A model generated the notes under the pieces. That model saw only the letters and a program-made list of their open reading frames with translations. It was not told where the DNA came from and searched no databases. Positions 34,293 through 40,179 of a stretch of DNA of 40,179 nucleotides are shown in pieces. The first letter of the stretch is position 1; each line of letters begins with the position of its first letter. Position numbers and translations under genes: made by a program. The DNA comes from Acidobacteriaceae bacterium (GTDB lineage Bacteria > Acidobacteriota > Terriglobia > Terriglobales > Acidobacteriaceae): positions 1,872-42,050 of the forward strand of contig PMYE01000114.1 of NCBI GenBank assembly GCA_003171315.1, in the 5' to 3' direction.

Positions 34293-34997
34293 TCAGAGGG
34301 GCTGTACGTGGTTATGCGGCCTGTCTCTCAGGATGCCGTTGCCCTTCGTGAGCCACGCTACGCCGAACGCGATCATCGCCAGCGATTCGCAGGTCAGCAG
34401 CGGGTTGATCGGTCTCAGCAATCGCTCCGCGCGGTCCAAAGTCAGGCTGACCATCAGCGCGTCGCAGACCAGGATCACCGTGCCGCAGACCGCGTAGACG
34501 GTGTTTCTGTGCCGCTTCCGGCGCGTGAGGCTTTTCCCTGGGGCGGTCTTGCGGAACAGATACAAGCAGAAGTAGGCCAGGACCAGAAACATCTGTGCGG
34601 CAAACACGGTGTGGACTGTATTCAACTCCAACTGCAGCGGTGAGTGCACAGGGTCTCGCGGGTTCACCGAGGGGCACAGTGCCACACCCAGAGCAAGAAA
34701 TCCGGCCAGATACCCCGTGATCTCGTCCGTCCAGTCGTAGCCTCGGGAGCACATCAGGAACGCCGCGATCGCGCACAGGCCTCCCACATAGCAATCCCCC
34801 ATGGCCGTGTAGCGATAGTCGCTGATCGATCGCTGCAAAAGAGGCTGGGGCAGCGCATGGCTGGACCCTAAGAGTGAGATCAAAATGGTCCCGCCGGCAA
34901 GAACGAAAGGAAGCAGAAGCGCGATCCTGCCGACCATTCTGCGCATAGCGTGGTGCGACAGAACCGCTGGATTCTTGTACGTCGCGTGATTCAACAT
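34293..34997 (-). CDS. DUF998-like six-TM membrane protein
   Basis: I start at the ATG giving MLNHATYKNP; the ORF extends further in frame across unrelated sequence. The 234 residues have six hydrophobic segments: ALLLPFVLAGGTILISLLG, AMGDCYVGGLCAIAAFLMC, GYLAGFLALGVALCPS, FAAQMFLVLAYFCLYLF, YAVCGTVILVCDALMV and SLAMIAFGVAWLTKG. The motif SISDYRYTAMGD and the tail FGVAWLTKG are typical of a widespread DUF998-like family whose role is unknown. It follows GtrA by about 125 bases on the same strand. No catalytic role can be inferred. Confidence 0.7.
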   Translation of the reverse strand: MLNHATYKNPAVLSHHAMRRMVGRIALLLPFVLAGGTILISLLGSSHALPQPLLQRSISDYRYTAMGDCYVGGLCAIAAFLMCSRGYDWTDEITGYLAGFLALGVALCPSVNPRDPVHSPLQLELNTVHTVFAAQMFLVLAYFCLYLFRKTAPGKSLTRRKRHRNTVYAVCGTVILVCDALMVSLTLDRAERLLRPINPLLTCESLAMIAFGVAWLTKGNGILRDRPHNHVQPL

Positions 34998-35122
34998 CGC
35001 GCCTGTCACGACGGGATTCCTCAGGACGAAGCAGAATACAGCATTTGCTTCGATCGCGGCTGCCGCCGAATCCCTGAAGACACCCCCCCCGATCTCCCTC
35101 ATCGGCGCCGTGCTTCCCCGCT

Positions 35123-35533
35123 TTAGCCCTGCCGCGCCTCCGCTCTCGCCGCGAAAGCCCAGTTGTGCCCCAGGCAGAAATTCCCCAGCGAGCAGCAGAG
35201 AATCGCAATCGCGTTCGATGCTACCACCGGGATGCGGGCCTCCTCGACCAGAAGCGGCATCAGCGCCAGATTCCCCAGCAGCGAAACCAGCCCGTTGGAA
35301 AGATGAAAGCGCACGAACTGCCCCGGCAATGCCGAGCGGTCGCGCCGGTCGCGCCACGTGTAGCGCAGGTGCCACACAAAGTTGTGCACCAGCGTCAACT
35401 CCAGCGCCGCGGCCGTTGCCACAAGGTAGCGGCCCGCGGTCAACCGGTTGAACAGCGCCAGCGCGGCAAGCTGCACCGCCATGCCCATGGCGCCCACCAC
35501 GTTGAACTTGCCCCAACGGATGAGTGCGTTCAT
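35123..35533 (-). CDS. GtrA-family membrane protein
   Basis: The real start is MNALIRWGKFNVVGAMGM; the 334-residue ORF listed is its out-of-frame extension. The 136 residues have four TM helices: NVVGAMGMAVQLAALALF, LVATAAALELTLVHNFVW, LVSLLGNLALMPLLVE and NAIAILCCSLGNFCLGHNWAF. The loop WHLRYTWRDR matches the GtrA pattern. GtrA proteins flip or assist flipping of lipid-linked sugars in O-antigen or teichoic-acid glucosylation. The start overlaps the stop of the CDP-alcohol phosphatidyltransferase gene (ATGA), so the two are coupled. I infer that both act in making or decorating an envelope lipid or glycolipid. Confidence 0.85.
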   Translation of the reverse strand: MNALIRWGKFNVVGAMGMAVQLAALALFNRLTAGRYLVATAAALELTLVHNFVWHLRYTWRDRRDRSALPGQFVRFHLSNGLVSLLGNLALMPLLVEEARIPVVASNAIAILCCSLGNFCLGHNWAFAARAEARQG

Positions 35534-36234
35534 GGCAACGGCTCCTGCCGGTAGAGTTGCGCGGTGTGGCGCGCCGCCACGGCAATCGCCATCGCCGCCA
35601 TCCCCAGCGTCGCGATCGTCCCTCCCAGATCGAAGAGCAGCACTCTGTGGCCGAACACCGTCGAATACGGACTGCGCAGCGCGGCCAGGCTGCCGAGGAT
35701 CAGCAGAATGCGAATCTCCGTGGGCCCGAAGATGCCTTGCGAAAGCTCGAAACACTGCAGCGTGTACGTGGCCAGGTAGCTCTCGCTCGAAAGCACCAGA
35801 AACGCGATCAGCATCGCCATCGCCGTCGGCCAGTGCAGCAGCCCTGAGGCGCCCAGCCCGCACATCAGCGCCACCGCTCCAAGAACGTCCACCATGTGAT
35901 CGACATAGAATCCGTAACGCGGCCGCTCCTGCCGGCGCACGCGCGCCAGCGTCCCGTCCAGGCTGTCGCCCAGCCAGTTCAGCGCCAGGCACACGATCGC
36001 CGGCAGCAATGCCCGGCGGTCGAAGCGCGACAACGCATAGCAGATGCCCGCCCCGATCTGCGCGCCCAGGCCCAGCGCCGTCAGTTGGTCCGAGCTTACC
36101 CATCGCGGCGCGCGCCCGGCCATCCACTGCAAGGCGCGCTTCTCCAGGCGGGCCGTCAACCCCTGGTTCACCCGGCGCGCGCTCTCAAACCCCGCTTCAT
36201 CCTTTGCTGTTGTTGTAACAACTTGTTCGCCCAT
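35530..36234 (-). CDS. CDP-alcohol phosphatidyltransferase family protein
   Basis: The start is MGEQVVTTTAKDE, with GAGGAGG 8 bases before it; the ORF-track start at 36267 is too early. The 234 residues hold the complete family signature D-x2-DG-x2-AR-x8-G-x3-D-x3-D: GDSLDGTLARVRR, ending RYGFYVDHMVD. This is the metal and CDP-binding site of phosphatidylglycerophosphate, phosphatidylserine and inositol-phosphate synthase relatives. About six TM helices follow. It joins a CDP-activated alcohol (CDP-diacylglycerol or other) to a polar or lipid acceptor; which one is not readable. It is the first gene of an operon with GtrA and the DUF998-like gene. Confidence 0.92.
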   Translation of the reverse strand: MGEQVVTTTAKDEAGFESARRVNQGLTARLEKRALQWMAGRAPRWVSSDQLTALGLGAQIGAGICYALSRFDRRALLPAIVCLALNWLGDSLDGTLARVRRQERPRYGFYVDHMVDVLGAVALMCGLGASGLLHWPTAMAMLIAFLVLSSESYLATYTLQCFELSQGIFGPTEIRILLILGSLAALRSPYSTVFGHRVLLFDLGGTIATLGMAAMAIAVAARHTAQLYRQEPLP

Positions 36235-36335
36235 CTTCGATTCCTCCTCTGCAAACCAGCTCCCCAAACAGGTTCCGTGTCAGGGCGCGAACCCAGGGGC
36301 TCAGCCCCCGATGGCGCGCCCTCTTTTCCCGCCTC

Positions 36336-37157
36336 TCACGGCTTCCGCAGCGCGTCCCGCGCCGCTCGCAGCGTGAACTCCAGCGACTCGCGCGGAATGC
36401 TTTCAATAAACGGCCCAATCGCCCACCCCAACCCCGTGGGAATGGATCGCGTAAGCGAAACCGACTCGATCTGGATATACAGTCCGCCGTCCCGCTCCTG
36501 GTAGCTCCAGTAGGTGTTCAACCGCCACAGAAACCCGTGCTCTTCGCTGGGGCTCAACGCGCGCTCTTGCGCCGTGCCCGCCGACTCAATCTCCACAATC
36601 TGTGTGCTGCGCGAAACGCTGTACCCATGCTGTGCGCCCGTCCCTCCGGAATTGTCGCGTCCAAACGTAACGTCGTACGTTGTATCCATCACCACCGTCA
36701 GAACGTGCTTCTGCCGCACCCGCATCGTCGCCCGATAGTGATCACCCTCTTGCGCCGGCACTGTGGCCTTGAGCACCTGCGGCGAAAAATAGCGGGGATA
36801 GCCGCGGAAATCCCGCATCACCCGCTCGAAGTCCGCGCCCTTCGCGCCCGGCACAAACGCTGTCCCGCGCCAGTCATGCAGCAGCGCTCCCGGCAGCTCC
36901 GCGCCCGCCGCCGGCGTCAGTTGTTCAATCACCAGGCTGCCCGCCCGCAGGCGCGCCGAATCCTCAGGGGCCAGGTACGCCTCGGCCGACCCGTGCTGCA
37001 CGTCCAGCCGCGACTCCACGCGGCCGATATAGGAGTTGAACCCCGCAACCGCCGCTGGACTGGGCTCCTCCGCAACCGAAGCCCCGGCCGCCAGAAGAAA
37101 CAGCAATGCGACTGCAATCGGTAACCTTCTCGAATTGGAAATTCGGCCGTGCGTCAT
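36336..37157 (-). CDS. Exported START-like protein, unknown role
   Basis: I start at MTHGRISNSRRLPIAVALLF, a clear signal peptide ending ASVAEEPS; the listed start 24 codons earlier is less likely. The 273 residues after the start contain VMRDFRGYPRYFSP and YRATMRVRQKHVLTVVMDTTY, then GFLWRLNTYWSYQERDGGLY. This arrangement is like START/polyketide-cyclase-type proteins with a hydrophobic pocket, ending FIESIPRESLEF. Lipid or hydrophobic-ligand binding in the periplasm is possible but inferred. It lies just upstream of the phosphatidyltransferase on the same strand (~100-base gap). Confidence 0.65.
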   Translation of the reverse strand: MTHGRISNSRRLPIAVALLFLLAAGASVAEEPSPAAVAGFNSYIGRVESRLDVQHGSAEAYLAPEDSARLRAGSLVIEQLTPAAGAELPGALLHDWRGTAFVPGAKGADFERVMRDFRGYPRYFSPQVLKATVPAQEGDHYRATMRVRQKHVLTVVMDTTYDVTFGRDNSGGTGAQHGYSVSRSTQIVEIESAGTAQERALSPSEEHGFLWRLNTYWSYQERDGGLYIQIESVSLTRSIPTGLGWAIGPFIESIPRESLEFTLRAARDALRKP

Positions 37158-37326
37158 GTCCTGCACCTTATCTTGTTGACGTGCGCCAGGCAATGCTTGG
37201 CGCCTCACCCATCTGTGAATGTTTCTCACCGTGCAAGACCTTCCAGCCGTTGAACTTCCGTGAACTTGTCACTTGAGCCGGCCGAAGTTCGGCCCAACTC
37301 TCCATCGGCTACACTGATCGACAGAC

Positions 37327-38268
37327 ATGGCGGACGACAACACCGACTCTCGGCCAGCCCGGCGCTATCGCTTTGGAATCTTTGAGGCGGACGCCGCCAC
37401 GGGCGAACTGCGCAGGCAGGGATTGCGCGTCAAACTGAACGCGCAGCCTTTCCAGGTGCTTCTCATGCTTCTGGACCGGTATTTGGAGCGCCCCGGCCAG
37501 TTGCTCACGCGCGAAGAGATCTCGCGCGAGCTCTGGCCCGACGGAACCTTCGTCGACTACGAGCACGGCGTCAACTCGGCGGTGAATCGCATCCGCGAAG
37601 CCCTCGGCGACACCGCCGGCAGCCCCAGATTTATTGAGACTCTGGCCCGCCGCGGCTATCGCTTCCTGGCTCCCGTCGAACGCATCGCTCCCGGCGCCGA
37701 TGCGCAGCCTCTGGTCGCCGGGTCTTCGGCTCCCGCACTCCCTGAATGCCCGCCTTCCGCGTCCTTTGCGAACACAGCCGCTCCCGGCGAGCCCGAACTC
37801 AAGCTTCGCACCCGGCTTCTGGCCACTCCACAGGACCTTCCCAAGACATCCCATCGGGTGGTGCAAACGCTCTTCATTCTCTTCCAACTCATGTACCTGG
37901 GATTCTATGTGGGCGCGCTCACCAATCTGGCGGAGATTGCCGATCTCCTCTCGCCGCTGCCCAAAGCAACCATCGTCTTTCACGTCCTCGTCGTCACGGC
38001 CGCCGTCCTCATCCCCGTTCGCGCCTTTGTCCTCTGCGCCGTCCTCTTCCACGCGCCGGGCGTCCGCCGGAAGATCCTCACCCTCTGGCCCTTCCTGCTG
38101 CTCTTCGATGAGCTTTGGTCGCTTTCGCCCTTCCTGCTTCTGCACCACATAAACTTCGGCCTGGCGCTCGCCTGCACCACGCTCCTCGTCTACTCGCCCT
38201 TCGCCCAGCGCTCGCTGGTCCTTATGGGCGCGGGCCGCAAACCTGACGAGCCCACGCTGACTCGCTAG
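37327..38268 (+). CDS. Membrane-anchored OmpR-type winged-helix transcriptional regulator
   Basis: The protein has 313 residues. The first ~115 are a Trans_reg_C (OmpR/PhoB) winged helix: YRFGIFEADAATGELRRQG, LLTREEISRELWPDGTFVDY, recognition helix EHGVNSAVNRIREALGD, and wing RFIETLARRGYRFLAPVE. A Pro/Ala linker leads to three or four TM helices (LFILFQLMYLGFYVGAL, VFHVLVVTAAVLIPVRAFVL, LTLWPFLLLFDELWSLSPFL, ALACTTLLVYSPF). No receiver domain is present. This CadC-like, phosphorylation-independent layout is common in Acidobacteria, where the signal is sensed by the membrane part. Targets are unknown; it faces the porin gene convergently. Confidence 0.85.
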   Translation: MADDNTDSRPARRYRFGIFEADAATGELRRQGLRVKLNAQPFQVLLMLLDRYLERPGQLLTREEISRELWPDGTFVDYEHGVNSAVNRIREALGDTAGSPRFIETLARRGYRFLAPVERIAPGADAQPLVAGSSAPALPECPPSASFANTAAPGEPELKLRTRLLATPQDLPKTSHRVVQTLFILFQLMYLGFYVGALTNLAEIADLLSPLPKATIVFHVLVVTAAVLIPVRAFVLCAVLFHAPGVRRKILTLWPFLLLFDELWSLSPFLLLHHINFGLALACTTLLVYSPFAQRSLVLMGAGRKPDEPTLTR

Positions 38269-38277
38269 CCGCGAATT

Positions 38278-38327
38278 CCCTAAGTCCCTTTGTCCCTAAG
38301 TCCCTAGTCCCTGGTCCCTGGTCCCTG
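38278..38327. repeat. GTCCCTA/GTCCCTG microsatellite between convergent genes
   Basis: Seven tandem copies of a 7-8-base unit (AGTCCCT, TTGTCCCT, AAGTCCCT, AGTCCCT, GGTCCCT twice, and a truncated unit) fill the 66-base gap, ending in a T-run on the plus strand. No stable hairpin is seen. It probably arose by replication slippage. Confidence 0.85.
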
Positions 38328-38334
38328 TCTTTTT

Positions 38335-39867
38335 TCAAAAGTCGGTGTGGAAGCGCAGCGCGGAAACGGCCACCGGCCCGCGCGCCTGGTTATAGCCGGG
38401 GTCGTTGATGTGCTGGAAGTCGTAGGAAATGAAGAAGCCGCGCCAAAGGTGAGCAGTGTAAAAGACTTCGACGATCTTCTCCCTGCCGTAAGTCAGTGCG
38501 CCGTCGCCGAGCAGAAAGCCGAGTCCGCCCAGGGCAAGATACTCCTGATGCGCGGCCACAATGCCGTTGGTCACGAACGCCACGCCGGCGCGATCGCTAC
38601 TGCGGCGCCATGAGCTGCCCATGGCAACGCCGCCGACCTGCACCGTGCGGTCGTCTTCGGTGTAGCAAAAGGTTTCGTTATGCCCGTCGCTCCAGCCCAG
38701 CCGGCCAAACACGCCCACCTGCGCCGCGATCGCCTGCTCGAAGTTCAAGCCGAAACCATAGCGATGCCGTCCCTGCCGGCGCGTCGCAACGATCTCCGGT
38801 GTCGCAGTCTCGCCATCCAGGAACTCCGCAATCGCCTCGCGGTAGCTTCCCATGTCGGCATGATTGAGGTAGCCCAGCACCCGCACCGTGCCCTTCCGGT
38901 GGGCAATGAGTTTGCCCCGCGCTTCCAGCTCCAGGTTCTCCGCGCGCGACCGCGCCACATCGGCATCAAGGTACTCTCCGTTCGCAACCTTCGGCATCAG
39001 CGCTTCGGCAAAACGCGCCGACCACGAGCGATCGTCGTACTCCACGATCGCGCCGTCGGTGTAACCCCGCGTGTTTGAGGCCACGTCATAGGCGCCATTG
39101 CTGTCCACCGTCCAGTTGAGGAACTGCAGGTTGCTGTCGGAGCCATAGGTGTTCGTATCGAAGAAATCCGTCAAATCCATCTTGCCTGCGCGCAACTCCA
39201 GGCGGCGCGCGGGAAGCGAAGTGGCCAGATCCAGTTCGTCGCGGTCCGTATCCACGCGCTCTTTCGTCAGCGGGACGATCTGGCGCAGCATGAACTGCGC
39301 CAGGTAAGGGGTCTTCGACAGCGGCCTGCCTTCCACCACTCGCACCGCATCCAGGTTGACGTAACCGGCGAGGCCGTTGGCGTTCCCGATGCCGTTGCCG
39401 GTGGCATCCTCTATGTCGGCAAAGACTTCGGTCGTAGGCGTGAGCTCGTAACCGGTGTAGAGCGTCAGCAAATGCGTGGTCGCCGTTTGCGCCCAGTTGG
39501 TTAAGCTGTTCGGTCCGCTGTACTTCGCCGGGAACGCCCCGTGACCCTGCAAAATGACGTTTGCCTGCCCCGAGATCCAGTAGCGCCCCGTCTCTGTGTG
39601 CGGGAAAATCGTCTCGGCATCGCCGGAAGCGGACTCGTCTGCGCTCGGTTCGTCATTCGCTGCCTGGCCGCCGCGAGCGTCCTTCGCTGCCGGTGCGGCG
39701 GGTTCCGCGCCGGTCTCCGCTTTTTGCGCGGGTGCTTGAGTGGCCTGGTCTGCGTTCGCTTGAGCCGGTCCTGTCGCCTGCGCGGCCGCGCGCGGCGCGC
39801 AGCAGAGCGCCGCGAGAGGCAGGCCGCAAGCAACCTGCACAACAAGCCGCTGGATGAGGCGCCGCAT
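38335..39867 (-). CDS. OprB/AlgE-type carbohydrate porin-like outer-membrane protein
   Basis: I start at MRRLIQRLVVQVACGLPLAA (signal peptide ending RAAAQ); the GTG 13 codons earlier is the ORF-track choice. The mature protein is ~485 residues. An Ala/Gln/Pro-rich segment is followed by ETGRYWISGQANVILQGHGA, then many beta-strand segments (YTGYELTPTTEVFADIEDA; RLELRAGKMDLTDFFDT; FFISYDFQHINDPGYNQARG) ending in the aromatic RFHTDF. These features fit an OprB-like outer-membrane beta-barrel for uptake of sugars or other small molecules. It is a single minus-strand gene. The C-terminal aromatic Phe is typical for outer-membrane insertion. Confidence 0.88.
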   Translation of the reverse strand: MRRLIQRLVVQVACGLPLAALCCAPRAAAQATGPAQANADQATQAPAQKAETGAEPAAPAAKDARGGQAANDEPSADESASGDAETIFPHTETGRYWISGQANVILQGHGAFPAKYSGPNSLTNWAQTATTHLLTLYTGYELTPTTEVFADIEDATGNGIGNANGLAGYVNLDAVRVVEGRPLSKTPYLAQFMLRQIVPLTKERVDTDRDELDLATSLPARRLELRAGKMDLTDFFDTNTYGSDSNLQFLNWTVDSNGAYDVASNTRGYTDGAIVEYDDRSWSARFAEALMPKVANGEYLDADVARSRAENLELEARGKLIAHRKGTVRVLGYLNHADMGSYREAIAEFLDGETATPEIVATRRQGRHRYGFGLNFEQAIAAQVGVFGRLGWSDGHNETFCYTEDDRTVQVGGVAMGSSWRRSSDRAGVAFVTNGIVAAHQEYLALGGLGFLLGDGALTYGREKIVEVFYTAHLWRGFFISYDFQHINDPGYNQARGPVAVSALRFHTDF

Positions 39868-40008
39868 TTTTTCACCGGCAGCGCGCTTTTTCGAGCCAAC
39901 CGTCACGAATTTAGTAGATCATCCGGCAACCGCATCCGTCGCCCCACGGATCGCTCAACTTCCCGCTTTGGCACACTTTCTGCCAATGCCGCACCGTCTG
40001 CGCAACCT

Positions 40009-40179
40009 TTATTTGGGCGGGTTATTTGGCTCGGAATTCTGCGGTTGCCCGTTTTTGGTGATGGCCTGCCCGTTGTAGAACACCGTGCTGGTCGATCCGT
40101 AGCGCTTGTAGTCGGCGTATTTGATGGTCTCGCGGATGTGCACGTCTTGCGCCATGTAGCCGTAGCCGCCGGAGAAGTG
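40009..40179 (-). CDS. C-terminal end of an unknown protein, cut by the window edge
   Basis: This open frame is absent from the ORF track because its start lies outside. The 56 visible residues begin HFSGGYGYMAQDVHIRET and end NSEPNNPPK with TAA at 40009-40011. The aromatic- and Gly-rich opening is followed by a Pro/Asn-rich tail. I do not recognise the family. It has the same strand as the porin and lies ~140 bases upstream of its start. Confidence 0.55.
   Translation of the reverse strand, partial: HFSGGYGYMAQDVHIRETIKYADYKRYGSTSTVFYNGQAITKNGQPQNSEPNNPPK

Noticed and set aside
35533-36127. N-terminal part of the 334-residue ORF that ends in GtrA
   Set aside because: This part is an out-of-frame read of the phosphatidyltransferase gene; the real GtrA start is at 35533.
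38269-38334. Intrinsic terminator between the regulator and porin genes
   Set aside because: A T-run is present but there is no GC-rich hairpin before it, only the microsatellite.

Overview
ORGANISM. The window looks like a chromosomal segment from a GC-rich Acidobacteriota genome, probably Terriglobia/Acidobacteriales-like. This is inferred from family content: a choice-of-anchor-D lipoprotein ending in a beta-helix, a membrane-anchored OmpR-type winged-helix regulator, an OprB-like porin, a cytochrome bd-like protein carrying c-hemes, and a GTCCCTA-type spacer microsatellite. No rRNA, tRNA or CRISPR array was seen.

LAYOUT. 1-1240 is a scar. The 3' part of a group II intron (domain V hairpin plus the C-terminal half of its reverse transcriptase/maturase, minus strand) is joined to the last ~60 codons of an exopolysaccharide sugar transferase (plus strand, absent from the ORF track). 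1315-5364 is a large repeat-rich lipoprotein with a C-terminal beta-helix; two inverted repeats lie in its upstream region. 5924-16467 is a compact natural-product locus: NodU/CmcH carbamoyltransferase, a stand-alone adenylation-carrier protein with a glycine-like code read by eye as DILQLGMIWK, a PKS with the order KS-AT-KR-DH-ACP-TE, and a convergent Sfp-type phosphopantetheinyl transferase. 16983-19963 is a two-gene minus-strand operon: an exported TPR protein followed by a TIR-TM-periplasmic-domain protein. 20282-22003 is an acyl-CoA-synthetase-like enzyme. 22248-31238 runs on the plus strand: a small membrane protein, a SLOG-like domain fused to four TM helices, a TM/TrkA-N/RyR-like protein, and a very large exported UshA/5'-nucleotidase-like protein. 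31336-34043 is a two-gene respiratory operon (bd-like subunit with two CxxCH motifs plus a ~9-TM partner). 34293-37157 is a minus-strand envelope/lipid cluster (CDP-alcohol phosphatidyltransferase, GtrA, DUF998-like protein, START-like exported protein). 37327-38268 is a membrane-bound winged-helix regulator, 38335-39867 a porin, and 40009-40179 the C-terminus of a further gene cut by the window edge.

HOW THE GENES MAY WORK TOGETHER. The 5.9-16.5 kb locus is self-contained for a small molecule: PPTase activates the carriers, the A-T protein loads a small amino acid (glycine suggested), the PKS adds malonate units and reduces, TE releases, and the carbamoyltransferase decorates. No condensation domain is present, so the product is more likely an aminoacyl-primed polyketide than a peptide. 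The 17-31 kb stretch contains a TIR protein, a SLOG-TM protein, a TrkA-N-RyR protein and a nucleotidase-like exported protein within 14 kb. TIR plus SLOG is the sensor/receptor pair of Thoeris-type NAD-derived signalling, so a membrane-effector nucleotide-signalling or defence system is the most interesting hypothesis. It is inference from domains and proximity only.
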